This document shows, one piece after another, positions 44,099 to 55,085 of a stretch of 64,000 bases of DNA. The stretch's first letter is position 1, and every line of letters starts with the position of its first letter. This DNA comes from Anniella stebbinsi. Its lineage: Eukaryota; Chordata; Lepidosauria; Squamata; Anniellidae. The stretch lies in the NCBI GenBank assembly GCA_029215795.1, contig JARDYH010000005.1, positions 157,505,814 through 157,569,813 on the forward strand, written 5' to 3'. The position numbers and the translations under genes are program-made. The notes under the pieces were generated by a model. The model was given only the letters and a program-made list of their open reading frames with translations. It did no database searches and had not been told where the DNA came from.

Positions 44099-44250
44099 CA
44101 GACCCTTGGTCTGTCTAGCCCAGTGTTGTCGACACTGACTGGCAGCGGTTCTCCAGGGTTTCAGCCAGGAGATTTTCCTGCTCCACCTGGAGATGCCTTC
44201 TGCATGTAAAGCAGAGACTCCACCACTGAACCACAGCCTCTCCTCAGGTA
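44098..44250 (-). mobile_element. tRNA-derived SINE
   Basis: The tail 'cttggtctgtctagcccagt', the body 'actgactggcagcggttctc' and the head 'accactgaaccacagcctct' all match the family at 15355-15545 in the same orientation. Confidence 0.75.
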
Positions 44251-44259
44251 ACCAGGAGT

Positions 44260-45019
44260 TAGGCTGACCAGATTTTAAAAGTCAAAATCCCGGTCCCCCC
44301 CGCCCCCCCCAAAACAACCCCCCCACCAAGCCACCCCCACCAAAAAACCAGCATGGACCTACCGCCGGGTTCCTCCGTCGCCCGCGCGGCAGCGCGGGGT
44401 CCTCCGCTGCCGCCCGCGCGGCCGCGCCGGGTCCTCCGTCGCCCGCGCGGCTGCGCGGGGTCCTCCGTCGCCGCCCGCGCGGAAGAGGCGGGAGAGGGCC
44501 GGATCCGGAAGTGACGTAACCGGCCCTCTCTCATCTCTTCCGCGCGGCCTCTGGCCTTTCTGGGGCTCGTCGCGATGGCGACGAGCCTCGAGGAGCCCAG
44601 ACGCCCGCACGGAAGAGGCGGCCGTGGGCGTCCGGGCTCCTCAGGGCTCATCGCCATCGCGATTGAGCCCCAAGGAGGCCAGAGGCTGCGCGGAAGAGGC
44701 GGGAGAGGGCCGGTTACGTCACTTCCGGATCCGGCCCTCTCCTGCCTGTTCCGCGCGGCCTCTGGCCTTACGAGCCCGGCAACGGCGGCAAAGGCGGCGG
44801 AGGAGCCCGGGAAGCGGCCGCCCCAGCAGGTAAGAGCCCCCCTTCGTGCTTACCTGCAGGGGCGTCCGCTTCCCGGGCTCCTCCACTGCCTCCGGGTCTC
44901 GCTGCCACCGCCGCTTGACCCCCCGCCACCCCGGTTTTCCCCTGGTTGGCCCGGTTGGCCCGGTTGGCCTCTGGATTCCCGGTTACGACCGGGAAATCCC
45001 AAGCCACCTGGTCAGCCTA
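44260..45019. mobile_element. CpG-rich hAT-type element with TAGGCTGACC ends, 760 bp
   Basis: It starts TAGGCTGACCAGATTTTAAA and ends CACCTGGTCAGCCTA. The flanks ccaggagt (44252-44259) and ccagaagt (45020-45027) agree at 7 of 8 bases. The interior is GC-rich with a large inverted repeat: 'ggccggatccggaagtgacg' and 'cgtcacttccggatccggcc' face each other around 44502-44738. Long open frames on both strands reflect base composition; no transposase motif is seen. Confidence 0.85.
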
Positions 45020-45597
45020 CCAGAAGTGGAATGTTTGATGGAAAGCCTGTTCAGTGCTGGTACCCAAAACAAATTCCTGGGCTTAGAATTCTGTAATTTT
45101 AAGTGTATGTCTTTTGCACCAGGCTCTGCTTGATGGATTTTGGGCTTTCAGTAAAAAAACAAAGACCATCCCAAGAGTCTGGGATGCCTAGTTGACCAGG
45201 AGAGCTGTCCATCAGAATTCAGAGCTGGTCACGTGAGGAACTCCCTCAGAGAGCTGTTGCACCAGCAACTAAAAGGTGGAGGCATTTTATAATGGGTTTA
45301 CTGCCTGCCTCACCTCTTTTTGGAGCTTAGCTCTGCTCTGATCCATAGTATTATAGAATTATAGAGTTAGAAGGGGCCATTTGGCCATCTCCAACCCCCT
45401 GCTCTGTGCAGCAATCCAGGTTAAAGCATCCCTGAGAGATGGCTTAAGTGATAGTGGTGGGAAAAGTTTCATGCTGTGAAACAGGCATGGCATTTCTAGT
45501 GCTGGGGTTGGCAGAAATCCATTGTTGCCTCTGTTGCTGCAATCATAGGGTTACGGGTGGAGGTCTAGAGGCGGAATGGGGTTCTCATAGACTGACC
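45020..45597. other. Intergenic DNA with a CR1 remnant
   Basis: About 45347-45450 ('attatagaattatagagtta', 'gaaggggccatttggccatc') is antisense CR1 3' end sequence. The rest is unassigned. Confidence 0.45.
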
Positions 45598-45795
45598 ATA
45601 TGAAAAGGAGGACAGGGCTCATGTAACTTTAACAGTTATAGAGAAAAGGGAATGACCAGCTTTGTATGCAATTCGTACCTGGTGAAATTCCCTCTTCATT
45701 ACAACAGTTAAAGCTGCAGGGGCCCTGCCCTCTTTTGTATCTGGTCAATCTAGTATAGTACATGAGCCTGTCCTCCTTTTCATATGGTCAGCCTA
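45598..45795. mobile_element. TAGGGTGACC family element, right arm deleted
   Basis: The ends are TAGACTGACCATATGAAAAG and CATATGGTCAGCCTA. The left arm is normal to 'tctggtcaatctagtatagt', after which most of the right arm is missing. The flanks share gttctca. Confidence 0.8.
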
Positions 45796-46673
45796 GTTCT
45801 CATCAAGGGAGTATTGAATCCATTGGTATCACAGCCTCCTGGGACAGGATGGCACTTGGGGGAAGCAGAAACTCCCTGAACTGGTTCCCCACTAGCTGAT
45901 CATTGCAAGAAATACTATTGAACTATAAGAATTGATGGCTGGATTTGCTTTCCCCCCCTCTTCTTCTTTTCCTTTTGTGTCATGACTTTTAAACCTGAAA
46001 ACTTTAAAAGGGATTGCCTTGCTTTTATTGATTAAATGTGAGCTGCTCCATGAAGCTTTTTGTTTGAAGAATTGGGTAAAAATGCTTTAAATAAATATAC
46101 CAGCCAAGAGGTCCTTGCATCTTATAGTCTTGCAGAGAGTTCTGGTGAAGTCTGCAGAGGCACACACTCAGTCCACCATGTGAGATGACCCCATTTTCTT
46201 CATTTCTCCACATGCACTGAGAAAGCACCCTAGAACTTAGCCTGAGACTACCCATTGCAGGAGAAAAGGGATTGTCTTGGTCAAACTACCTTTCATGCAA
46301 GTTGGTCTACAATTACGGATCTCACCGAGACTCCTGAGTCATTTCTGAAGAACTTCAGAGTCTCATGGGTAACATTTTGAAAACCACAAACCTTGAGAAC
46401 CTTTTTAAACAAAACCTGTAGATTTCTCCCTACCCGTTAATGCACACCCATATGTATTCCCATAAAACACTGGGAATAAATAAAACCCTGCACACAATTG
46501 TATCTAATTCTTGCTTGTATCCTTCCTTTCTAGCAGAGACTGCTGAATAATATTAATCTAAAAAGGAAATGAGTTAGAACCAGATTATGAAAATAAAGAC
46601 TACATGAGCTGTTAGTGTTAGGCAAGCCACAAATTGTAAGTGGAAAGGAATGACTCAGATAACTCATTTCAAC
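45796..46673. other. Intergenic DNA, nothing recognised
   Basis: No exon or repeat was recognised up to the tRNA gene. Confidence 0.4.
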
Positions 46674-46761
46674 CCTTCGATAGCTCAGCTGGTAGAGCGG
46701 AGGACTGTAGAGTGTTACCTTAGTCATCCTTAGGTCGCTGGTTCGATTCCGGCTCGAAGGA
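46674..46761 (+). tRNA. tRNA-Tyr (anticodon GTA) with a 15-nt intron
   Basis: It carries tyrosine during translation. The acceptor stem ccttcga / tcgaagg pairs perfectly, with discriminator A at 46761. The D arm is gctc-agctggta-gagc, the anticodon loop is c-t-g-t-a-g-a with GTA at 46707-46709, and the T arm is gctgg-ttcgatt-ccggc. The intron, 46711-46725, sits one base 3' of the anticodon, the standard position; nuclear tRNA-Tyr genes usually carry one. The internal promoter boxes (tagctcagctggtagagcgg-like A box, ggttcgattcc B box) are intact. T-rich sequence (attttctttcttttt, about 46766-46780) follows and can stop RNA polymerase III. It has no SINE body or tail, so it is a genuine single-copy-like tRNA gene. 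Confidence 0.95.
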
Positions 46762-46765
46762 GGAA

Positions 46766-46780
46766 TATTTTCTTTCTTTT
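46766..46780 (+). terminator. RNA polymerase III terminator of tRNA-Tyr
   Basis: Runs of four and five T on the coding strand start about 6 bases after the mature 3' end, as expected for a polymerase III terminator. Confidence 0.75.
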
Positions 46781-46978
46781 TAGGACAAAGTCTGAACATG
46801 CCTTCTTGGAAAGGCAGTGAAGGAAAACTGCAGCACGATAATAGAACCAATTATGGCTCCCAGTGTGATATGTGAGCTTTCAGATCACACCAATCTCTAC
46901 CTTATGCTGGATGTTCATTGTTCAGAGAACATCATATTAAGGCTTGATCACAGTTTGTTTCCATCTTAGGAGGGTATG

Positions 46979-47670
46979 AACATAAGAACATAAGAAGTGC
47001 CATGCTGGATCAGACCAAGGATCCCTGTAGTCCAGGACTCTGTTCACACAGTGGCCAACTGGCTGTCAAAGGGAACCCCACAAGCAGGACATGAGTGGAA
47101 CAGCACCCTCCCGCCCATATTCCCCAGCAACTGGTGTACATAGGCTTACTGCCTCTGATAGTGAAGGTAGCATAGAGCCAACATTGCTAGTAGCCATCAA
47201 TAGCCTTCTTCTCCAGGAATTTGACTAACCCCCCTTTTAAAGCCATCCAAATTGGTGGCCATCACTACATTTTGTGGTAGCAAATTCCATAGTTTTATGT
47301 GCTGTATGAAGAAGTGCTTTTATCTCCCACCAACCAGTTCCATGGGATGACCCCAGGGTTCTAGGATTATGAGAGAGGGAGAAAAATGTCTCCCTATCCA
47401 CATTCTCTACATTGTGCATAAATGTGTACACCTCTATCATGTCTCCCCTTATTTGCCTTTCTTTCAAACTAAACAATCACAGCTGCTGAAACCTTTTCTC
47501 AGAGGGGCGTTGTTCCAGCCCCTTGATCATTTTAGTTGCCCTTCTTTTCATTTTTTTTCCCAGCACTGCAATATCTTTTTTAGGCGTGGTTACCAGAACT
47601 GTGCAGAGTATTCTAAGTGTGGTTGCACCATAGATTTGTAGAGAGCCCTTTGCAGACTAACTAAGAGGGA
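46979..47670 (-). mobile_element. CR1-like LINE, long 3' fragment
   Basis: The plus strand shows the complement of a CR1 3' region: 'gaacataagaacataagaag' (the terminal octamer-like repeat), 'ccatgctggatcagaccaag', 'ccaggaatttgactaacccc', 'gtctccccttatttgccttt' and 'ctaagtgtggttgcaccata'. It is the longest CR1 piece in the window and is non-coding. Confidence 0.9.
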
Positions 47671-48094
47671 GGTTAGGGTGTGTATGTATGTTGTGTGCAG
47701 TGTGCAGTGTGCTTTGCAAAATAAACACCATCATCCTGTCCTTCCACACAAACCTCACCCATCATAACAGTGGGCATTTGCTAGTAGTCAATCACATCAA
47801 AGCCATTTCCGGAGTTCCATCCCTTTGTCGCATTGCATCTGGCTTGGCCAATAAATGGAACTCAGGGTGGGGCAAAGCATACATGAGCATCCGTATGATT
47901 ATCTTCCTCAATTACCTTCACTCTAGTGCAGCTACAAAAACTAGATGGTTTACATAAAATGAAAACAGCACACTGGCTCTGCCTCCAGGCTTACAATTGC
48001 AGGGCCAAGTTAAAAGTGCCAATTTGCATTTCCTGGAGTACCACCTTGTCCATTTTTTCATGTTAATAATAGCAGCTGCAGGGGACATTTTGCT
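47671..48094. other. Intergenic DNA, nothing recognised
   Basis: No supported feature. Confidence 0.4.
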
Positions 48095-48480
48095 GCTGTT
48101 ATGAAAGGGTGGGAAGGAAAGAAAATTCAAAGCGGAGGAAAGAGGTTTGAGAAAAGAAGCAGGAATTCCAAGGAAAGGAGTGAGGTGAGGTAATGAAAGA
48201 ACCAACAAGGGTTTTACTTGCATCAGAAGAGAGGAAAAGGGATTTTATGGATTCTGCCAAGATGAAAGCAGCAAGGTTTAGCAACGGATGGTATATATGG
48301 GGAGAAAAGGAAGGATCAATGATAATGCTGAGATAATTAACAGTGGAAGGAACAATAGAAGTATCTCCTGAAAGAGAAAGTGAGAGAAAAGAATAAGAGT
48401 GGAACAGAAATTCAGTTTTATCAGAATTCCATTTTTGAAAGAAGTGAGACCTCATCCAGGAGGAAATAGCTGAGAAAACT
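48095..48480 (-). mobile_element. Old LINE reverse-transcriptase fragment
   Basis: The minus strand reads KWNSDKTEFLFHS, then VNYLSIIIDPSFSPHI, the counterpart of the 'L-NPDKTE-L ... V--LGV-LD' block of L2/CR1-type polymerases. It is diverged and flanked by unassigned DNA. Confidence 0.6.
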
Positions 48481-48484
48481 TCAG

Positions 48485-48800
48485 AGACTGTAGAATAAGG
48501 TTATGCAAAGATCTTAGTGGCTTCCCATCCTCTTTCTTATCCTGCACAAAATCCTCATCCATACCTTCAGAGGTCTCCATGCTTTGCTCCACTCAATCCT
48601 TTCGCCCTAGTTGCTTGTGCCTTATGCAGGACCTCTTCTCCTCCAACTTCATCTTTGTAGTACTTATAGAGCATCATCAGATGACAACGCTGTCTGCTTC
48701 CCGCACCTCTCTCTCTCCTACGGGTCTTTTTTCTGCCACAAAAAAGAACCCAGTAAATCTGATCTTTTTTTTAAGAAGCGAAATGTGCCACCATTCCCTG
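48485..48800 (+). mobile_element. Possible old LINE 3' fragment
   Basis: The plus strand has 'agtggcttcccatcctcttt' and 'cctcatccataccttcagag', resembling the 'L-WLP----..YK-L---FK-LH' part of LINE ORF2 in a decayed state. It may be the continuation of a different LINE copy in the opposite orientation to 48095-48480. Confidence 0.4.
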
Positions 48801-49819
48801 CTGTGTGCCAGAAAAGCAGCGAGATAAAACCCCCCACTAAATGAGCCACGTGGTCATTGCTTACTTCCTCTTTCTTCCCCAGAGTGAAGAAAGAGGAAGT
48901 ATCCTGGGACAGAAGTGGGGAGAAAGCAACAGTTAGGAAACATAATTCCACACACACACACACACATCCTTTTAGCTTTTCTCCCCCTAAAGATCAAAAC
49001 CTGGGATATCTGGTGATATATATCTCTGTTGTGTGGTGGTGGTGGTGGTGGTACGGTTTTGTCTCCAGCTCCACATTCATGGAAAGGCTTGAAATGGTAC
49101 TAGAATGAATTATTAATTACTGTTATAGCTTGATTCCTACTATATTTTTCTGTGGGGCACAGCTGACAGAAGGGGAATATTATTCGGTGGGCGGGCAATG
49201 TGTCTCTGCGCAGATCGTTGAAATATACCACACTCCTTCGACTTCACAACCATCCCCCTTCATCATAATTGGCTCTGTGTTGGGTTTTAGGACAATGCCG
49301 TTTGTGTATCTTTTTTAAAAAGGAGCCTGGGCTGTGGCTTTTGAACTTCCTCGAAGGCTATACTTCCTTCGAAGACGGAAATGCTTCTCTCGTGTATAAT
49401 ATCTATGGAATGCCACAAAAGGGATTGGTCCCTTGACACTCCAGCTCTTTTGAGAGACAGCAGCCACCACAATAACCCAGAGCTATTTCTGTCTTGGAAT
49501 GCATGCCGGCTTATTAACTTCCCTGGCATGCTCAGGCAATCGCTTTATGCCCATTTTACATGTGGCGATGCTGAGGCTCGGAAGTGACCAGCCCAGAATT
49601 TTAGATGTTGACTCAAGAAACGGAGGCAACATTTGAGAGGAGGAAATACTACCATTCCTGCCCTGCTTGGAAGACTGGCTGCACTGCCCGAGAGCACAAG
49701 AGACTCAGAAGAAGCGCCACCTTTATAAAACAACTGCAGATTACCAATGTTACTTGTCAACAAGACAGTGAAAATGGAGGGGGCACAAGTGCTCAGGAAA
49801 CCATCCCCCCCCCACGGCA
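48801..49819. other. Intergenic DNA with microsatellites
   Basis: (CA)n at 48949-48966 and (GGT)n at 49036-49052. No gene is supported. Confidence 0.4.
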
Positions 49820-49975
49820 CCTTCCAGATTGTGCTGGATTACAACTCCCATCATACTCAGCCAGCATGACCAGTGAATGATGGGAACTGTGCTCCAACAT
49901 ACTGTGCTAAAGGCCCGGATCACCCCGATCCGACTCGGATTAGGGATCTGGATCTGAATCCGGTCACAGCCCTTC
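49820..49975. repeat. Palindromic repeat followed by a GATCC-rich fragment
   Basis: 49820-49900 is a copy of the 'attacaactcccatcatact' / 'gaatgatgggaactgtgctc' palindromic family. 49912-49975 consists of 'cccgatccgactcggatta' and 'gatctggatctgaatccgg' and ends 'ggtcacagccctt', like the right end of the hAT element at 62790-63075. Confidence 0.55.
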
Positions 49976-50618
49976 TTCTGACCCATTTAGTCTGTCCATC
50001 TGCTTGAGGAGTTTGAGGCCCTAGTGCCAAGGAGCTCTCCCTTCAACCCAGCCCTAGGAAAAAATAACAAGAAAGGTGCTTTGGGTTTTCTTGCCCAGCC
50101 TATGAATATGGAACCCAACAAAAACCTTATTTGGGGAGCATGGGGGTGGACACACCCTAATAACAGAAGTGGTAACTTTAACTGTGTGGTCCTTTGCATG
50201 AGGAAGAGTTTAGTGAGAATTCCATTTTAAAACAACTCAGCCTAGTCTCCAGATATAAAAAAGGAATTCATTGTTCATTTGGTAAGGTGGGGGAGAGAAA
50301 ATCAAGGCAAGACAACAATCACACAAACAAAGAGTACAACATCAAGTCCATTTTAGTTAGTTACCTGTTACTTACTTGAGTAGAGTCTTGTGTTCCAGAG
50401 TTCATTGCAAAGAGGATGATCTGAGGGAAGGCATCTTGGCCTCCAGTTAGATGCTATGTGGAGGGCTTCAGAAGGAAGGAGCAAACCCTTCACTTTTATG
50501 GGAATCTGAGTTTGGTCAAAGCTGATTCTTTAATAGAGATTGGTTCTTGTTTTGTCCAGTCATCTAATAGCAACCATTTCTGATGTCAGTGGTCTAGCCA
50601 GGAAATCAGAGGATTACA
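49976..50618. other. Intergenic DNA, nothing recognised
   Basis: No supported feature. Confidence 0.4.
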
Positions 50619-51120
50619 TAGGGAGCATTTGGATGAAATAATAATCAATGGAGGAGGGGGGAACCAATCGTCAGATGTGTTGCTTATTGTGTCGTGTGGA
50701 GGGCAACACACAACGAACACACAATTGATGGTATGCTATTTGGAGCACTTAAACAACGGAGAAAAACAACGGGCTTGCACATTGTTTATTTCGAAATCCA
50801 TTGTTTAAAGTGTCGTGTGGAGGGAACCCCCCTCTCTCCGTGTATTATTCTACTGGGTCATAGAGTTTGCCGGCTGGAGCAGCCGAAACCCCCCGGCTGC
50901 TCCAATACAGCCGGCAGAACTTGCAGTGCATGCTGGGATACGACCGGAGGACTGAGGGAGGAGGGAGGGAGGAGACGCAGCAGCCCAGAAAGATGCTGGG
51001 ACTTTCAGTCGCGTGACGGGGGGAGGGGCAACATGTTGCGTGGTGGGCGCCGCAAAAATAACGCACCATGAGTATGCTATTCCCCCCTCCGTTGCCTAAA
51101 ATGTCATCCAAATGCTGCCA
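50619..51120. mobile_element. Non-autonomous DNA element with GGGAGCATTTGGATGA ends
   Basis: The left end 'gggagcatttggatgaaata' is mirrored by 'atgtcatccaaatgctgcc' at the right. Inside are paired blocks 'gtgtcgtgtggaggg' (twice) and a GC-rich hairpin ('ccggctggagcagccg' with 'cggctgctccaatacagccg'). The same end words occur at 24660-24700. The target duplication is undefined. Confidence 0.7.
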
Positions 51121-51283
51121 TTGTGGCTGGAGTCACCTTCTTAATGACTCTAAACTTACAGCTCAAAAGGGCCAGCCAGTTTGAACCACTCATGTTGAGT
51201 GGAAAAGGTAGGCAATAAGCCTATTTGGGTTGCCTGGCAGGGTTAAGCCACATCAGAACATAGGGGTTTGTCACAGCTGGGCA
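51121..51283. other. Short unassigned stretch
   Basis: Nothing recognised. Confidence 0.3.
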
Positions 51284-52303
51284 GGACTGTACAAGAGTGA
51301 TTAAAAGCTCTTTCAAGGCGCATTACCAAATTTACCTCTACAAGAGCGGAGCACAAATCTGGGGTCCAGGCGTGTTTTATCTCTGATTATTCACATTTTC
51401 GAATGCACGTTAAATAGCAAGTTTTAATTTACCGCAGGAGTAAGAGTGCCTTATGTCTGTGTAAACAACTTTCTGAGGAGGCGCATTAACAATCAGAATG
51501 GGTGGACTGTGGTCATGATGTCATGCATAGAACTGCCCCTTCGCTGGGAAAACCCACTTTTTCATTTAGTTTTATTTCCTGTCTCCTCCTGGCAACTTCC
51601 TCCTTGTTCTCCGTCTCTCTGGATGGAAGCTCCAGGAAGATGAGACCCAATGTGAACTGAAAATAAAGTTTATTTTAACTCCCCTGATGGAATATTTCGT
51701 TCATGGAGACACGGGGCCAGATGGAGGTGGTTTTACGAGAAGTAAAGTGGATAGGAAGGATGTGTGGATGTGCGTATAATTAGCGATCAGCTTAGACATA
51801 TAGTCCCCTCGCTTCTTGCTGGGTTCCTGACATGAGCTCTGTGTGTGTGTGTGTGTGTGTGTGTGCATGTGTATGTTTTACAACAGTTGAGCTCACTGGG
51901 AAGAGGAGGGGGAAGGAACGAAGCAGCAACCCCCTGTCTGTTTTGGCGTGTGTGTGTGCGAGGCACATTCCCATTTACTCCTGAGCAGTTCAGTTCAAAT
52001 GGCAATCAGGCAAAGGAGGGGGGGGGGGGTAGCCGAACAGGTTAACCACATCATCATTCCCAGCAGGTAACCTAGGTAACCAAAGGTGGGAGATTCTGGT
52101 AGGCGGGGAGAATAAAGGATGGAAAACCTGTTTGGGCAGTTTTCCGGGACAAAGCGCATTACTTTCAGCAACATTTGCATGCATGTCAACAACTTTAAAG
52201 CGAGTTTCATACAGCCAATAATGTGCTTCTACACCTCTTGTGTATAGGGATTAGGCGTATGTGCTTATCAAGAAATGCGCATAATCGGGTAATGGGGGCC
52301 TGA
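51284..52303. mobile_element. GCGCATTA-type DNA element, longer copy
   Basis: Its left part ('agctctttcaaggcgcatta', 'aatttacctctacaagagcg', 'gaatgcacgttaaatagcaa') and right part ('gggattaggcgtatgtgctt', 'aaatgcgcataatcgg') match 19849-20208 in order. Roughly 650 bp of unrelated sequence (about 51495-52150), with a (GT)n microsatellite at 51840-51866, lies between. The terminal inverted repeats are decayed. Confidence 0.6.
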
Positions 52304-52394
52304 GTCAATAGATGAGAAGTCTCTTCCTGCTAGGACCCAGTTTTAGTGAATACGGTACTAACTGATCACTCAAACCATAACGCACTTATTCTGT

Positions 52395-52790
52395 ATTGCT
52401 GATATTGGCTGCTTCTGTTTCTGGGCCCAATTCAAGGTGCTAGTTTTGGCCTTTAAAGCCCTAAATGGTTTGGGACCCCTTATCTGAAGCATTGCATACA
52501 CCCGCAAGAGCCTGCCCAAGCATTAATAGCAGCATTGGAGACCCTACCCTCTGACCCATCACCAAGAACCATTAAGAAGATGGGTACTAGCGACAGGGCT
52601 TTCTCAGTGGTGGCCTCACACCTTTGAAACTCTCACCCCAGGGAGCTATGTATGGTGCCTCATCATTGCTGGCTTTAAAAAACCACTCATTTATTCCCAT
52701 CTGCATTTGATAGTTTAAAAACCTTTAGCTGTTGCGGTTTGTGTTTTAATTATTATTATATTTTCAGGTGTTCATCATTTTGTAATTTTG
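52395..52790 (+). mobile_element. L2-like LINE 3' end, decayed
   Basis: The text 'gggcccaattcaaggtgcta' and 'aaagccctaaatggtttggg' corresponds to the ORF2 C-terminus (..FK..ALNGLGP..). The end carries 'tttattcccatctgcatttg'. Confidence 0.7.
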
Positions 52791-53122
52791 TGAGGGTAGT
52801 GTGCCCCGAAAGGTGAGTTTAAAAGGTGAGTGCGCAGCTATTCCCCATGGTGAGCCATCAGAATTGCAACCTGGAGTGTCTTCCAGGGCAGTTCTCAGGC
52901 TCTGGATTGATCCCTTGCACCCAGGCAGACCACTGGTCCCTCCAAGCCGCAAACATTATGAAAGGCTTCCTGCTTGAGCTGGCAAGTGTTGTGTTGTGTT
53001 GTGCTTTGTTCTTGATCGCTGATCTTGATCTCTGATCTGCTAGTTCTCATCACTTGGTTCCTAGCTCCTTCCGACAGCTGCCCTGACACAGCCTTTTAAC
53101 CTGTTTTACATGATTATTATCT
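52791..53122. other. Intergenic DNA, nothing recognised
   Basis: A 69-codon frame without motifs; no call. Confidence 0.35.
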
Positions 53123-53444
53123 CAGGTGACCATATGGAAAGGAGGACAGGGCTCCTGTATCTTTAACAGTTGTATTGAAAAAGGAATTTTAGCAGGTGTC
53201 ATTTGTATGCAGGTGGCACCTGGTGAAATTCCCTCTTCATCACAACAGTTAAAGCTGCAGGAGCCCTGCCATGTGTGACTAGATAGAAAAGAGAGCAGGG
53301 CTCCTGCAGCTTTAACTGTTATGATGAAGAGGGAATTTCACCAGGTGCCACCTGCATACAAATGACACCAGCTAAAACTCCCTTTTCAATACAAAACTGT
53401 TAAAGATACAGGAGCCCTGTCCTCCTTTTTATATGGTCACCCTA
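53123..53444. mobile_element. TAGGGTGACC family element
   Basis: A 322-bp copy runs from CAGGTGACCATATGGAAAGG to TATATGGTCACCCTA. The arms share 'tctttaacagttgtattgaa' and 'gatgaagagggaatttcacc'. The flanks 'gattattatct' and 'taattacct' are loosely similar. Confidence 0.85.
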
Positions 53445-53452
53445 TAATTACC

Positions 53453-53715
53453 TATTCCCAGACTGTGGAATAGCCTGCTGGGAGAGATTCGCCAACTTAA
53501 CAGTCTTCCGGATTTTAAGAAAGCTATAAAGACTGATCTCTTCCAGCAGGCCTACCCAGTTGAATTTTAAGAGTTTTATTGGTATTTTAATAATGTATTA
53601 GTTTTTATATTTTTAATCAGTTTTATGTATTTTATATAATTTGCTTTTAATGTTGTTCCTCGCTTCGATCCAGAGGGAGAGGCAGGTAATAAATAAATAA
53701 ATAAATAAATAAATA
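53453..53715 (+). mobile_element. L2-like LINE 3' end
   Basis: It starts 'ttcccagactgtggaatagc' and carries the ORF2 end (..KAIKTDLFQQAYPVEF-stop), then 'ttcgatccagagggagaggc' and an (AAAT)n tail at 53688-53712. Confidence 0.85.
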
Positions 53716-53739
53716 TTATTATCTGTTTTACTGTAAGAA

Positions 53740-54010
53740 TTCCCAGAAGGGTAGCCAGGTTAGTCTGTTGCAGCGAAAATAACAAAGATCCTTGTGGCAC
53801 CTTAAAGTCTGTCGTGTTACGAAGGGTGTAGCACCAATGCTGACCAGTGGGAAAGAGACAAAGTCTGGTGCTGGTTGACGTTGGGCTTTTAATGTAAGAT
53901 AATAAAAACACATGTCAACCAGCACCAGACTTTGGCACCTTAAAGTCTGACAAGGAAATTGTAAAGACTAACACATTTATTCCACCTTAAGCTTTTCTGG
54001 ACACTATCCC
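53740..54010. repeat. Dispersed repeat ('gtagccaggttagtctgttg' family) with internal insertion
   Basis: The first part (to 'ggcaccttaaagtctg', 53796-53811) and the last part (from 'ggcaccttaaagtctg', 53934-53949, through 'cccttcatcagata') belong to one repeat widely seen in reptile genomes; I am not sure of its class. A 122-bp insertion, 53812-53933, with the inverted repeat agtctggtgctggttgac / gtcaaccagcaccagact (53862-53879 and 53914-53931), separates them. Confidence 0.7.
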
Positions 54011-54999
54011 CTTCATCAGATACCTGTAGTGTTAACCTAAAATTGGCAGATTTTGTGAATTGCAACCATTAAGGGAATCATCACCATCTGTACTTTTAAC
54101 ATTTCAATTCCCTCTGACAACACAGTTTACACCCCACCCCCAGCATGTGTATATAAATTTGCTAGTTTGAGGATAACACTCAACACAACTTTTGAAGCAG
54201 GCAGTTTCCGTGAAAGTTGATGCGGAAATAAATTTTGTAGTCTTCAAGACTGTTTATTTTGCTGTGTGAGATCCTGAGAACTTTTCATTATAGGGCAGCA
54301 GATTAATTAGTTAATTAAATACACCTTCATCTTAACACTGGCCTTATTGTTGAATGGTTGATAAACTCTAATAGGATCTTATGTAAGGCGAGGTCTTTAG
54401 TCTCTGCCATTCTGGCAGAACCGGAAAAGCTGAATTTTTGGAATGTAACTTACATAATACTTGCAACACAATCAAGCATGCAAACATTCCCTCTCTTGTC
54501 ACAGCTTACCTGTGCTTGTTTGATTACTGATATGATGAGGTGATAGGGCAGAAGTCTTGGGAACAGTACACCTGCCTTGTTGGGGGAGCAATTAGACTGA
54601 TAATTAATGTAGCTAATTCCCTGAGCAGCTTTGGCAGCAGCTCCCTTTTCAGCACTAGATCTCCCAGAGGTTTGCTAATTCTCATTACAAATCAATTGAG
54701 GATTAGCAGACTCGAAATAGCCTCATGACAGATGAATCAGCTAGATGATGGCTAATGTTTTGCTCTCTTGTTGTATGAGTCATAGGTCGTGCGGCCTGCC
54801 TCAGGTGTTTTAGAATGCCAGGTTCCTGTGCTCTTAATTGCGATGTGACACAGGTAGTTTGTGATCCAACACATGAAGCTTTTCCCCATCACAGCATCTC
54901 CATGCAAGGAAATCTTTGTCTTTCATGCTCACCACTGATTTCTTTGTCCTAGTCAAGAAAGACCATCATATAAAAAGTCTCCCTTGGTGGTGGTATTCA
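54011..54999. other. Intergenic DNA, nothing recognised
   Basis: No supported gene or repeat. Confidence 0.4.
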
Positions 55000-55085
55000 A
55001 ATGTATAATGAACTGCCCAGGGAGCCTTGGCTATTGGGTAGTATACAAATGTAATAAATTAAATTAAAATGAATTGAATTGAATT
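55000..55085 (+). mobile_element. LINE 3' tail remnant
   Basis: 'gaactgcccagggagccttg' and 'gctattgggtagtatacaaa' followed by 'taaattaaattaaaatg' match the end of an L2-type 3' UTR. Confidence 0.6.

Noticed and set aside
44359..45096. Open frames of 83-173 codons on both strands
   Set aside because: They are inside the CpG-rich hAT-type element 44260-45019 and reflect composition only.
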